Part shown: positions 16,302 through 24,418 of the stretch, piece by piece | Position numbering within the stretch: position 1 is the first letter of the stretch | Layout: every line of letters starts with the position of its first letter | Assembly (NCBI GenBank): GCA_029565415.1 | Contig: JAKQOH010000109.1 | Span: 1-58,568 of the forward strand | Direction: 5' to 3' | DNA: 58,568 nt | DNA from: Candidatus Rifleibacteriota bacterium | Lineage (GTDB): Bacteria; Riflebacteria; Ozemobacteria; Ozemobacterales; Ozemobacteraceae | Program-made: the position numbers and the translations under genes | The notes under the pieces: model-generated | What the model was told of the DNA's origin: nothing | The model's input: only the letters and a program-made list of their open reading frames with translations | The model's database searches: none

Positions 16302-17126
16302 TCAACCGGCGGGGGAAAAATCGCCGCGCAGCCAGTACAGGACCAGGCCGAGCCACTCGTGCATCGCGTATCGGAACAGTCCCAGGTCCGAGTCGCAGGC
16401 ATTCCGCACCGTTCGGGCGGTCTGGACCGGAGCGGGCAGAACCTCGAAGCCCGCCGCGCGGAACGTCGCGGCGGCACGACGGATGTGCGGCCCATTCGTC
16501 ACCAGCAGGATCCGCCGGAATCCGCGGGGGAGGAGGAGCCGGGCCGCGTTTCTCGCCTCGGTGCGGGTCGTGGTGATGCCTCCCGTCAGGATTTCGAACG
16601 CGCCGCTCGCCAGGCCCAGGTGGGCGGCGAACGAGGCCGTCCAGCCCGCTTCAGGAATCGGCCGGTCGGGGGTCGGGTCGCCGGTGCTCAGAAACAGGCG
16701 GGGGGCGCGGCCTTCTTTCAGCAGCGTGGCCCCGTGCATCACCCGCTGCAGGCCCGCATAGGTATACTCCCCCTCTTCGGAAACGCCCGAAGCGAGGACG
16801 AAGATCGCATCGGCCCGTTCCGTCGACGGCGGGAGGAGGAGGGGCCGGCACAGCAGGCCGGCGACCGGAAGATTCGTCAGGACCACGAACGCCACGCCGA
16901 TCGCGGCAAACCCGCGGAGGCCGATCCGAAAAATGGCTCCAGGACTTGACGAGAATGTATCGAGAAATAGTATTAAAATTCCTATAATACTAATAAGTAT
17001 TGCAAGAAACTGCCGTTTGGACTCGGCGAGCTGGGGAGCCACGACGGCGACCGCGAGCAGGATGGCGACGACGGCCGCCGTTTCGGCCCAGCGACGCGGG
17101 CGGGGGGCAGGATCACTCGCGCTCAT
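16302..17126 (-). CDS. YdcF-like (DUF218) membrane protein
   Basis: 274 residues. Three N-terminal hydrophobic segments (about 15-33, 40-58, 69-92) precede a DUF218/YdcF/ElyC-type domain: ADAIFVLASGVSEEGEYTYA, APRLFLSTGDPT, ITTTRTEARNAARLL, ILLVTNGPHIRRAAATFRAAGF and a C-terminal YAMHEWLGLVLYW. Relatives (SanA, ElyC) affect envelope polysaccharide synthesis, but their reaction is unsettled. It overlaps the comEC stop by 14 bp. The codons for the second membrane segment form a marked AT-rich island (about 16960-17005). Confidence 0.82.
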   Translation of the reverse strand: MSASDPAPRPRRWAETAAVVAILLAVAVVAPQLAESKRQFLAILISIIGILILFLDTFSSSPGAIFRIGLRGFAAIGVAFVVLTNLPVAGLLCRPLLLPPSTERADAIFVLASGVSEEGEYTYAGLQRVMHGATLLKEGRAPRLFLSTGDPTPDRPIPEAGWTASFAAHLGLASGAFEILTGGITTTRTEARNAARLLLPRGFRRILLVTNGPHIRRAAATFRAAGFEVLPAPVQTARTVRNACDSDLGLFRYAMHEWLGLVLYWLRGDFSPAG

Positions 17127-19353
17127 GAGGTTCTCCGGGGCGGATGGAGGCTTTGCGCCGTTTTTCGTCGGCGTCGATCGCGTCGATCAGGCCCCGGCAC
17201 CAGCCGAACAGGTTCTGCCGATACTCCATGTGGTTCAGGCGGCCTTCTTCCTCCCGGGCGCGGATGAACAGCTCCAGCAGCCGGCAGCCTTTCCGGTGGA
17301 GGTCATAAGCCTGCTGGATCAGGGGGGCGAGCGCGGCCCGGGTGGGGCGGCCGGGCAGCGGCGAATCGAAGAAGGCCTCGGTCGCCATGGCCAGGGCCAG
17401 ATACCGGTTCTTCACGGTTTTCCGCACCCGGATGTCCTCGGGGGTCGGGGGCGGCTCGAGCCGGACGGCGATGCGCGTCAGAAGCTCGTTGCCGAGCAGG
17501 GCCAGACTGTAGACCTGTGCCTCGATGAGGCGGTCGGGCTGGCCGCGCAGGGTTTCCAGGGTGAGATCGTCGATCCGGTGGAAGATATTCTGGCTCTCGG
17601 GACCCAGGGCCTGGACGGGGAACGTCACGGCTTCGATCTGAGCGTAAGCCTGCTTGAGGGCTCGTTTCGGGAACACCGCGAGCTGAGCGTCGATGGCATC
17701 GACCAGCGAGTCGGATTTCAGGGGGTTGCAGGCAGGGACTTCCGGATGGGCTGGTTTTCTGGAAGGGGGCGGCGGGGCGCCGGGAACCTGCACCGCGTCA
17801 GCCTGGGATCGCTGCGATGCCGGCAGACCGGCGCCGACGTGCGATGCCTGGCGGTTCCACCAGGCCGCAGTGCCGAGAAGCCCCGCGTAGACTGCCGCAA
17901 CGAGGGTGGCCGGGATCCCGCCCACGTCGATGACCGCCATCGGCAGTGCCGCGCCCGTCTCGACGATGGCCATGAACCCGTCGAGAGCCAGCGAGAGGCC
18001 GGCCGCGAGAAACAGGGCGGCCTTGAACGAGACTGCGCTCAGGATCACGGTCAGAAGCGCGATGGGCAGGATGAAGTCGAAGGACCAGACGACCAGAGGA
18101 TTGACGATGAAGGCGGCGAGCGGAACCATCCCGAAATGCCAGGCGGCGAGAGGCATCGTGACCAGGCTCGCGGCCGTCGAAACGGCGAGATACCGCGCCA
18201 GGAGCCGGGGCAGGCGGAGCCGCATCAGCAGAGACTCGAGGGGCGGTCTTCCGAGCACGATGCCGAGAACCGCGAGAAAGCTGAGCTGGAACCCGACGTG
18301 GTGCACCCAGGCGGGCTCCCACAGCAGCAGCACGAGGGCCGCGGCGGCCAGAGGGCGCACCGGTCCCGGGTCTGCTTCGAACAGCGAGGCGACGGAGACG
18401 GCCACGTACATGACGACGGCCCGCCAGACCGAGGGCTGGCCCGACGTCAGCAGCGCGTAGAGCATCAGGACACCCACCGTGAGCAGGGCCCGGGAAAGCG
18501 GCGGCGTGCCGCTCCAGCGAAGCATCGCGGTCAGCACGAGCGCCAGCACGAGCAGATGCTGGCCCGACACCGCGAGCAGGTGCGAAACCCCCGTGTCGCG
18601 GAACAGCCGGCGATCGTCGCGGCTCAGCCGGCTCGTATCGCCGAGAAGAAGCCCCTGGACGAATCCCTGGTGGCGTTCGGGCAGCAGGCGGGAAACGGCA
18701 TCGCGCGTCAGCCGCTGCAGGTAGCCGACATTGGGGGCGAGCAGCGCGGCCCCGGAGGCTTCCGCGATTTCCGGGGTCCTGAACCGCGCCGGTCGCCGAC
18801 GGTCTTCGCCGACCGAGAGGCTGCCGGTGGCGGTGTACCGCTGGCCGGGTTCGGGAAGGAGCGCGTTGCGACGCGTTTCGATCCGGATGCCGCCCGGGAG
18901 AGCGATGCTTTGGGAGGCGGTTTCGAACACGGCCGTCTCGAGGGTGAACGAGAGCCCGCCGCGGGCAAGCGGCCGGAACTCCCCCGCGCACACGCCCGTG
19001 AGGCGGCCCGAGGCGCCATGGAACGGGACGAGCGCGGCGGGATCGACGTCCGAGACGGGGCGTGCCGCGCCCGCGAAGGTGCCGCAAGCGATCGCACAGC
19101 CCAGCAGCGGCAGCCAGGCTTCTGCTCCCCGGATCGGCACGAGCAGAGAAATCGCCGCCCCGCCGAGGGCGAAGGTGAGCGACAGCCATGCGCTCCAGGG
19201 GGGCAGGAAGCCGGCGAGCTGCAGGCCGATGATGAAGCCGGCCACGAACAGCGGCAGGATCTCCATGGCCTGGCCCGGACGATCCGCCTCATGGCGCCTG
19301 GAAGCAGCAGCCGCAAGGGGGGGGCGGCGGCCGGGGGTCGGCATCGCGGTCAT
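17113..19353 (-). CDS. comEC: ComEC/Rec2-type DNA uptake channel, no nuclease domain
   Basis: 746 residues. An N-terminal helix bundle is followed by an OB-like DUF4131 region (about 100-200) and the Competence domain with its hallmark GLLLGDTSRLSRDDRRLFRD then TGVSHLLAVSGQHL and further helices to about 520. This is the inner-membrane channel that admits single-stranded DNA in natural transformation. The usual C-terminal metallo-beta-lactamase domain is absent; instead about 210 residues after a PPPPSRKP linker form a predicted all-helical cytoplasmic domain of unknown family. ATG 19353 overlaps the comEA stop (ATGA); an internal ATG at 19266 starts nearer the first helix. Confidence 0.85.
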   Translation of the reverse strand: MTAMPTPGRRPPLAAAASRRHEADRPGQAMEILPLFVAGFIIGLQLAGFLPPWSAWLSLTFALGGAAISLLVPIRGAEAWLPLLGCAIACGTFAGAARPVSDVDPAALVPFHGASGRLTGVCAGEFRPLARGGLSFTLETAVFETASQSIALPGGIRIETRRNALLPEPGQRYTATGSLSVGEDRRRPARFRTPEIAEASGAALLAPNVGYLQRLTRDAVSRLLPERHQGFVQGLLLGDTSRLSRDDRRLFRDTGVSHLLAVSGQHLLVLALVLTAMLRWSGTPPLSRALLTVGVLMLYALLTSGQPSVWRAVVMYVAVSVASLFEADPGPVRPLAAAALVLLLWEPAWVHHVGFQLSFLAVLGIVLGRPPLESLLMRLRLPRLLARYLAVSTAASLVTMPLAAWHFGMVPLAAFIVNPLVVWSFDFILPIALLTVILSAVSFKAALFLAAGLSLALDGFMAIVETGAALPMAVIDVGGIPATLVAAVYAGLLGTAAWWNRQASHVGAGLPASQRSQADAVQVPGAPPPPSRKPAHPEVPACNPLKSDSLVDAIDAQLAVFPKRALKQAYAQIEAVTFPVQALGPESQNIFHRIDDLTLETLRGQPDRLIEAQVYSLALLGNELLTRIAVRLEPPPTPEDIRVRKTVKNRYLALAMATEAFFDSPLPGRPTRAALAPLIQQAYDLHRKGCRLLELFIRAREEEGRLNHMEYRQNLFGWCRGLIDAIDADEKRRKASIRPGEPHERE

Positions 19354-19769
19354 GGGTTGAGACGCACGCCGGCAGCGCGCAGTTGGGCGATCCGGGCCGC
19401 GCCGAGTCCCGGCACCCGCTTGCTCAGGTCATTCCAGCTCAGGAAGGGGCCTTCCCGACGGGCGGCAAGCAGACGATCGGCGGTGACCGGCCCGATGCCC
19501 GGGCAGGCAAGCAGGGCCGACCGGTCGGCCTGATTGAGAAGCACCTGGGAAGCAGCCTGCGGGCCGGGTTCGGCGATCGGCTTCCCCCACATGCGCCCGT
19601 CGGGCCCCGGTGCGGCGTCGATGACGAGCTCCCCGAGGGGCACGGCATCGGCCGGCGCCGTGCCGCGCGGCGCCTGCCAGGCGGCGACGAGATTGATCAG
19701 CAGCGTGCCGAGAATCAGGATAAGGAACTGGCGGCGTTCGCCGGCGGTCGGCTCTGACACAGCCTCCAT
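19350..19769 (-). CDS. comEA: ComEA-like membrane-anchored helix-hairpin-helix protein
   Basis: 139 residues. A single membrane anchor (FLILILGTLLINLVAAW, about 15-31) is followed by a Pro-rich linker and, near the C-terminus, two helix-hairpin-helix motifs: LLACPGIGPVTADRLLAARR and LSKRVPGLGAARIAQLRAAG. ComEA proteins bind incoming double-stranded DNA in the periplasm and pass it to ComEC, whose gene follows with a 4-bp overlap. GAGGGG lies close before ATG 19769. The gene begins inside the 3' end of the preceding unknown gene (55-bp overlap), consistent with translational coupling. Confidence 0.82.
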   Translation of the reverse strand: MEAVSEPTAGERRQFLILILGTLLINLVAAWQAPRGTAPADAVPLGELVIDAAPGPDGRMWGKPIAEPGPQAASQVLLNQADRSALLACPGIGPVTADRLLAARREGPFLSWNDLSKRVPGLGAARIAQLRAAGVRLNP

Positions 19770-20545
19770 CCTTCCCCCTCGGGCCGCACCGTCCAGGGAC
19801 GGGAGCCGAAAGCGTGTGATATCCAGGAAACACCGGCCAGCTCCCGGGCCGGCTCGGCGACGAACCGGTCCGCGTCGACGGCTATCCAGTTCCAGCCGCC
19901 GCGTTCCAGCGCGATCCGCACGGCCTTGCGCGGCAGGAAGGGGGCGGCAAGCCGCTCGATGGTCGCGATCGGCCAGCCGCCACACCCCTCGAGGAGATAC
20001 CGCCCAAGCAGGGGCGCGAACGGGAACAGCAGGGCGCCGATCAGGCGCAGGCCGTCGATGGGCATCCCCGGCTTCGGTGGCGCCTGTTTCCAGGCTTTCC
20101 GAACGGCGGCGAGCGCCGGATACGGGTGGTTCCGCAGGAGCAGGTGGTCCCGGGCGGCGAACGCGGCCGTCAGCCAGGCCGAGCAGTCCCAGGCTTCCGT
20201 CGGCGCAGACCCATCCGGGGCTCCGGCGGGGGACAGGGCCGCGCACATGCCGTCATGCACGAGCGCCAGCCACCGGAAGGCGGATTCCAGAAGCGCGGCC
20301 TCCGGAGGAACGGTGCCGGATGTAATCGATGCGATACATAACGCATCATATCCATACTCGTCGGCGACGGCGGCTTCAACGCCGAACCTCTCGGGGGAAA
20401 CGCCGGTCCAGTATTCCGTGCCGCTCCAGGCCGCCTCGGCCCGCCGGCGAACGTGCTCCTGCGCGGAACCGGACGGAAGCGGGTGGGTGCGTGGCCGGTC
20501 GAGGGCTTCGCGGGCGATCCGGTGCGGGTTGTACCGGACGCTCAT
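19715..20545 (-). CDS. Unknown 276-residue protein of the competence operon
   Basis: I do not recognise this protein. It starts MSVRYNPHRIAREALDRPRT, has an Ala-rich helical middle (FRWLALVHDGMCAALS, DCSAWLTAAFAARDHLLL) and one hydrophobic patch (LIGALLFPFAPLLGRYLL, about 170-187), and ends in a strand-rich region with several Trp residues (GGWNWIAVDADRF, GSRPWTVRPEG). It is sandwiched by overlaps: ATG 20545 overlaps the preceding stop by 4 bp, and its 3' end overlaps the comEA start. That arrangement argues strongly that it is translated with the DNA-uptake genes. Confidence 0.7.
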   Translation of the reverse strand: MSVRYNPHRIAREALDRPRTHPLPSGSAQEHVRRRAEAAWSGTEYWTGVSPERFGVEAAVADEYGYDALCIASITSGTVPPEAALLESAFRWLALVHDGMCAALSPAGAPDGSAPTEAWDCSAWLTAAFAARDHLLLRNHPYPALAAVRKAWKQAPPKPGMPIDGLRLIGALLFPFAPLLGRYLLEGCGGWPIATIERLAAPFLPRKAVRIALERGGWNWIAVDADRFVAEPARELAGVSWISHAFGSRPWTVRPEGEGWRLCQSRPPANAASSLS

Positions 20546-21255
20546 CGGCCCATCAGGCCCCAGAGCTGGTCGATCCGCCGGTTCTTGATGCCCGCCTCGT
20601 AGGCCAGGAAAAACAGCATCTCCCGCGCGTGATCGATGATCGCCTGCTCGTTCATCGCTTTTCCGCAGGCGACCAGCAGCCGCACTTCGGTCACGAAAAA
20701 GTCCTGATCCGTCGGCTGGGCGTTCTTCTCGGCGGCCAGGATACCCTTCATGACATCCTCATACCGTTTCGCCCCGAACTGTTCGACCAGGCTGTTCACC
20801 TCGCGGGCGGTCGCGACGAGCCGCCGGAACTCGGCGGCGTCGGGGCCGGTCAGCTTCGCGGCACGCTCTTCGGCGACCTTCACGGTCGCAGCGGCGCTCC
20901 GGAGCTGGAACGCCTCTTCGTAGGCCTGGATCAACGCGGCGCTGACGATCAGCTCGCCCAGCTCTTCGGGAGTGGTGAAGGTCGCGCCTTTCAGCCCCAT
21001 CAGCCGCCGGTACAGGCGCAGGTGGAGACTCTGCTCGGCTTCGGCTTTCGTGAAAGCCGTCAGGGCCAGGTCGCCGCGGTCCTGCTCGACGGCCAGCCGG
21101 CCTTCTTCCAGGTGGGCGTTGAACCGCTCCTGCGCCCGGGAGCCGAGAAAGAACGAGCCGCCGACGGCGGCCAGCACGAGGAAAACGACGGCGAACACGA
21201 CGACGACCCCCGCGGAGCCGCGGTGGCGCCTCACGAGACTGTCTTGGCTATTCAT
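20542..21255 (-). CDS. Membrane-anchored helical-repeat protein, first operon gene
   Basis: 237 residues. A single N-terminal anchor (AGVVVVFAVVFLVLAAVGGSFFLG, about 14-36, too long to quote as one motif) precedes an all-helical, Glu/Ala-rich domain with TPR-like spacing (GRLAVEQDRGDLALTAFTKA, ALIQAYEEAFQLRSAAATV). The family is not recognised. It begins the run leading to comEA, comEC, ssb and the cyclases. The minus-strand -10 TATAAT ends 7 bases before ATG 21255, so the message is probably leaderless; no ribosome site is visible. An in-frame ATG at 21264 would lie inside the -10 and is unlikely. Confidence 0.7.
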   Translation of the reverse strand: MNSQDSLVRRHRGSAGVVVVFAVVFLVLAAVGGSFFLGSRAQERFNAHLEEGRLAVEQDRGDLALTAFTKAEAEQSLHLRLYRRLMGLKGATFTTPEELGELIVSAALIQAYEEAFQLRSAAATVKVAEERAAKLTGPDAAEFRRLVATAREVNSLVEQFGAKRYEDVMKGILAAEKNAQPTDQDFFVTEVRLLVACGKAMNEQAIIDHAREMLFFLAYEAGIKNRRIDQLWGLMGR

Positions 21256-21262
21256 CGGCGCC

Positions 21263-21291
21263 ATTATAGCCGCATCCCCGACGCCCCGCAA
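21263..21291 (-). promoter_or_regulatory. Leaderless-type promoter of the competence/cyclase operon
   Basis: TTGCGG (21286-21291) and a consensus TATAAT (21263-21268) are separated by exactly 17 bases on the minus strand. The predicted start falls at or next to the A of ATG 21255. Confidence 0.6.
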
Positions 21292-21304
21292 CTGTGACGT
21301 GGGG

Positions 21305-21333
21305 TTGCGTTCCCGGCCCGACGGCGGTACATC
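21305..21333 (+). promoter_or_regulatory. Possible promoter of the transketolase gene
   Basis: TTGCGT (21305-21310) and TACATC (21328-21333) are 17 bases apart. The -10 is weak. Transcription would start about one base before ATG 21341. It is divergent from the operon promoter at 21263-21291. Confidence 0.3.
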
Positions 21334-21340
21334 TTGGAAC

Positions 21341-23305
21341 ATGAACGCAACACAGCCTTCCACCGTCCCCGCCCCTTCCGCCCCCTTTCTTGTCGACCGC
21401 CCCCTGATGGGGCGGCTGATCGACGGCATGACGTATGCCGGCGGCGACAGCCGGTTCGGCTTCCTCGAGAAGCTGTGCGCCATCCATCGCCTCAACACCC
21501 TCGCGGCCCTGTTCGCGGCCCGTCACGGCTGGCTCGGCGCGAGCTTCTCCGCGATCGAGATCCTCACGACGCTCTACCACCTGCAGGTCGGCGACCCGAA
21601 CCGCCCGTCGGCCGCCCGCGACCTGGTGCTGCTTTCCAAGGGCCACGCCGCCGCCGCCCAGTATGCCGTTCTCGCCGCCTGCGGCCTCTTCCCGGTTGCG
21701 CGGCTGCTCTCCTACAAGGCCGCGGGAGGCCTGCCGGCGCACTGCGACCGCACGGTCCCCGGCGTCGATTCGGACAGCGGCTCCCTCGGCCAGGGCCTCT
21801 CGAAAGCCCTTGGCATTGCCGCCGCCCGCCGCCGCGCCGCCAACCCGCACCGGTGCTGGGTGCTTCTCGGCGACGGCGAGCTCCAGGAAGGCCAGGTGTT
21901 CGAGTCCCTGCTGACGCATGCGCGCATGGGGCTCACGAACTGCATCCCGATCATCGACCGCAATCATCTCCAGTCCGACAGCCGCTGTGCCGACATCAAG
22001 GACGCCCGCGACTGGAACGCGCTTCTCTCGGGAATCGGCCTGCGCGTCTTCCCCTGCGACGGCCACTCCGTCAAGGCGCTCGACCAGGCCTTCCGGGATG
22101 CCGCCGGGTGCGGCCGGCCGGCAATCGTGCTGGCCGAGACGTTCAAGGGCTACGGCACCTCCCTCACCTCGATGTCCCCCGATACGGCTCGCCGCAAAGG
22201 AGACTGGCACGGCCGGATCCCCGATTCCGCCGAGTATGCGGCGATGACGGCCGAACTCGTCGAACGTACCGGAGAGCCCGACATTGTCACCGCCCATGGC
22301 GCCTGGCGCCGTGCCCTGGAACAGGCGGGGAACGGCGCCACGATCGTTCCGGAGCCGGCCGTCCGCCCCGCGCGCCCCACGGCCACCGGCTTCACCGACG
22401 GCCTGCTGGACCAACTGGGGCGCCATCCGATGCTGTTCGTCCTCGACGCGGATCTCGAAAAATCCTGCAAACTCACCGAGGTCGCGCTCCGGTTTCCCGA
22501 GCGGTTCCTCGAGATCGGCATCAGCGAGCAGGACATGACCTCGGTCGCGGCCGGAGTCGCTCTCGGGGGGGGCGTCGGGGTCGTGAACACCTATGCCGCC
22601 TTCCACAAGCGCGCTCTTGATCAGGTGTTTGCTGTTGCCGCCGAGGGGCTGCCGCTCGTCATCGCCGGTCACTACGCCGGCCTTGATTACTTCACCGACG
22701 GAAAATCCCACCAGGCCCTCAACGACATCGGCCTGATGCGGGCCCTGGGAGTGATCGACGTCTACGAACCGCTCACCCCCGAAGATGCCGGGAATCTGCT
22801 TGCGATGCTGCTCGACCGGTTCGCCGCCGACCGCGCCGCAGGCCGCCGCTCGGTCCCTGCTTATGTCCGACTGCACCGCACGCCGCTTGCCGCCCCTCTG
22901 CCGCCCGCCGCCCGGGAAGCCGCCCTGCGGTGGAGGCTCTGGCCCTTCGAAGGCCGTAACGGCGGTTCGGATCACGGCTGCGTGCGCATCTTCGGCTCGG
23001 ATCCCCACCTGGTCTCCCGGGCTCTCGCCACGGCCTCGGCCACGGCAGCGGAGCGCGAAGAGAGGGTCGAGGTCGTTGGCTTCATCGATTACGCCGATCC
23101 CGACGGCGAGCTGCAGCGCCTGGCCCGCGGGGCGAAGCGCGTCGTGATGCTCGAGAGCCACCTGGCGGCCGGTGGCCCGGCCGAATGGCTCGCGGCGCGC
23201 GCGGGCGTCCCGGTCGTGCGGTTCGGCCCCGAACACCTGACGGGCTCGACGCGCACGTTCGACGAGATGCTGGCCGCGCAGCGCATGGACGCGTTTTCCC
23301 TCTGA
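21341..23305 (+). CDS. tkt: Transketolase
   Basis: 654 residues, full length for a single-chain transketolase, moving two-carbon units between sugar phosphates in the pentose phosphate pathway. The N-terminal thiamine-diphosphate half has SKGHAAAAQYAVL, SGSLGQGLSKALGIA and the cofactor motif GDGELQEGQVFE...IIDRN; the pyrimidine-binding half has DADLEKS, the catalytic GISEQDM and FHKRALDQV; a C-terminal Rossmann-like domain follows. The start is ATG 21341, about where similarity begins, with only a weak GGA before it. It is a single-gene unit closed by a two-way hairpin at 23311. Confidence 0.9.
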   Translation: MNATQPSTVPAPSAPFLVDRPLMGRLIDGMTYAGGDSRFGFLEKLCAIHRLNTLAALFAARHGWLGASFSAIEILTTLYHLQVGDPNRPSAARDLVLLSKGHAAAAQYAVLAACGLFPVARLLSYKAAGGLPAHCDRTVPGVDSDSGSLGQGLSKALGIAAARRRAANPHRCWVLLGDGELQEGQVFESLLTHARMGLTNCIPIIDRNHLQSDSRCADIKDARDWNALLSGIGLRVFPCDGHSVKALDQAFRDAAGCGRPAIVLAETFKGYGTSLTSMSPDTARRKGDWHGRIPDSAEYAAMTAELVERTGEPDIVTAHGAWRRALEQAGNGATIVPEPAVRPARPTATGFTDGLLDQLGRHPMLFVLDADLEKSCKLTEVALRFPERFLEIGISEQDMTSVAAGVALGGGVGVVNTYAAFHKRALDQVFAVAAEGLPLVIAGHYAGLDYFTDGKSHQALNDIGLMRALGVIDVYEPLTPEDAGNLLAMLLDRFAADRAAGRRSVPAYVRLHRTPLAAPLPPAAREAALRWRLWPFEGRNGGSDHGCVRIFGSDPHLVSRALATASATAAEREERVEVVGFIDYADPDGELQRLARGAKRVVMLESHLAAGGPAEWLAARAGVPVVRFGPEHLTGSTRTFDEMLAAQRMDAFSL

Positions 23306-23310
23306 AACGA

Positions 23311-23345
23311 CGGCGGGGTGATGCCCGTGAGGCACCACCCCGCCG
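23311..23345. terminator. Bidirectional terminator hairpin between tkt and DUF2225 gene
   Basis: CGGCGGGGTG pairs with CACCCCGCCG, and inner TGCC with GGCA, around a 5-nt loop with one mismatch. There is no strong U-tract on either side, but the position between two convergent stops (23305 and 23363) fits a terminator. Confidence 0.6.
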
Positions 23346-23362
23346 ATTGCTCGTTCTGAGAG

Positions 23363-24358
23363 CTATTGTTCCTCGTCGTCCGAGGGCTCGGGATTCTCGT
23401 CCTGTGGGACGTTGTCTTCGGTGGTGGATACGAACTCGTTCTCGGACTGGCGCATCTCGCGGGCCTGATTGACGAACCAGAGCATGATGCCCTGAGCCCC
23501 CGATGCCCCGTAGATGATCTGCTCGAGAAACTTGTTGCTCGATTCTATATCGCCGAGTTTCCTATGTGCGCCCGCGAGGATATACATGATCTCGAAGATG
23601 CGCGACTCCGGCATGTTCTCTTTCGGAATGCGCGATCCGTCGGGCATATACTGATCCTCGATGCTGGTCGCCTTGTTCGTGATCGTGAGGAAGTTCACCG
23701 CCTCGCGCAGATAGGCCGCCTCGAAGTCGCGGTAATCTTTTTTCTTCGCCTCGTCGGTCGTCAGTTCGGCGGCGTCCCGGCTGGCCCAGGCCCCGTTGAG
23801 ATACGTGTAGCCGAGGATCCGGTGGTTGGCGCGGCGGGCCTTGTAGCAGATCGCGGCCAGTTCGTAGGAGCGGACCGCCGCATCGAGGTCGCCGTCGCGC
23901 TGCAGCTCGTTGTACGGCTTGCCTTTCGCGATGATGTTCGTCGCCGACTTCTGCAGCAGGGGGGAAATGCGCCGCAGGATCGCGAGCTCATCCGCCGCGA
24001 TCTCCTTCAGCTTCTCCGCCGCCTGGTCCTTCCAGATTTGCTGGCCGGAGCTGGCGGCCCGGACACGGTTCTGGGCCTCCCACTGGGCCTTGTGACTCTG
24101 GAAATACTCTTTGCGCCGCAGATCGTCCTCGCTCATGCGCGGGCAGAAAAACTTGTCTTCGCCGGCATAGAAGCAGTGCGGACAGACGCAGATCGCGAAC
24201 AGACGCGGGTTGATCTGGCCGAGATACAACGGCCGGTAGTCGAAGTCCCGCTTGGAAATGCTGAACTGGGTCTTGCGCAGGGCAAACCGCATGAACGGCT
24301 TTTCGCAGACCGGGCAGGTGATCTGCTTCGGAAAGAACAATTTGTCATTTAATGCCAC
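23363..24358 (-). CDS. DUF2225 family protein with Cys-pair motifs
   Basis: 331 residues. The N-terminus carries the DUF2225 (PF09986) signature: ALNDKLFFPKQITCPVCEKP, then RDFDYRPLYLGQINP and an ICVCPHCFYAGE, giving two CxxC pairs likely to bind zinc. The rest is helical with TPR-like repeats (AAVRSYELAAICYKARR, MYILAGAHRKLGDIESSNKF) and an acidic Glu/Asp-rich tail. The molecular role is not established. GTG 24358 is chosen because AGGGGG lies 6 nt before it; an upstream ATG (24385) lacks a ribosome site. It is the last gene of the run that includes QueE and LigA. Confidence 0.8.
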   Translation of the reverse strand: MALNDKLFFPKQITCPVCEKPFMRFALRKTQFSISKRDFDYRPLYLGQINPRLFAICVCPHCFYAGEDKFFCPRMSEDDLRRKEYFQSHKAQWEAQNRVRAASSGQQIWKDQAAEKLKEIAADELAILRRISPLLQKSATNIIAKGKPYNELQRDGDLDAAVRSYELAAICYKARRANHRILGYTYLNGAWASRDAAELTTDEAKKKDYRDFEAAYLREAVNFLTITNKATSIEDQYMPDGSRIPKENMPESRIFEIMYILAGAHRKLGDIESSNKFLEQIIYGASGAQGIMLWFVNQAREMRQSENEFVSTTEDNVPQDENPEPSDDEEQ

Positions 24359-24418
24359 GACGTTCCCCCTGTGTGATACGTCCATGGATGGGCTGATTTT
24401 CGCAAGGATACAACAGAC

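Noticed and set aside
21248..23338. A 696-codon minus-strand frame opposite transketolase
   Set aside because: Antisense shadow of a clearly identified transketolase.
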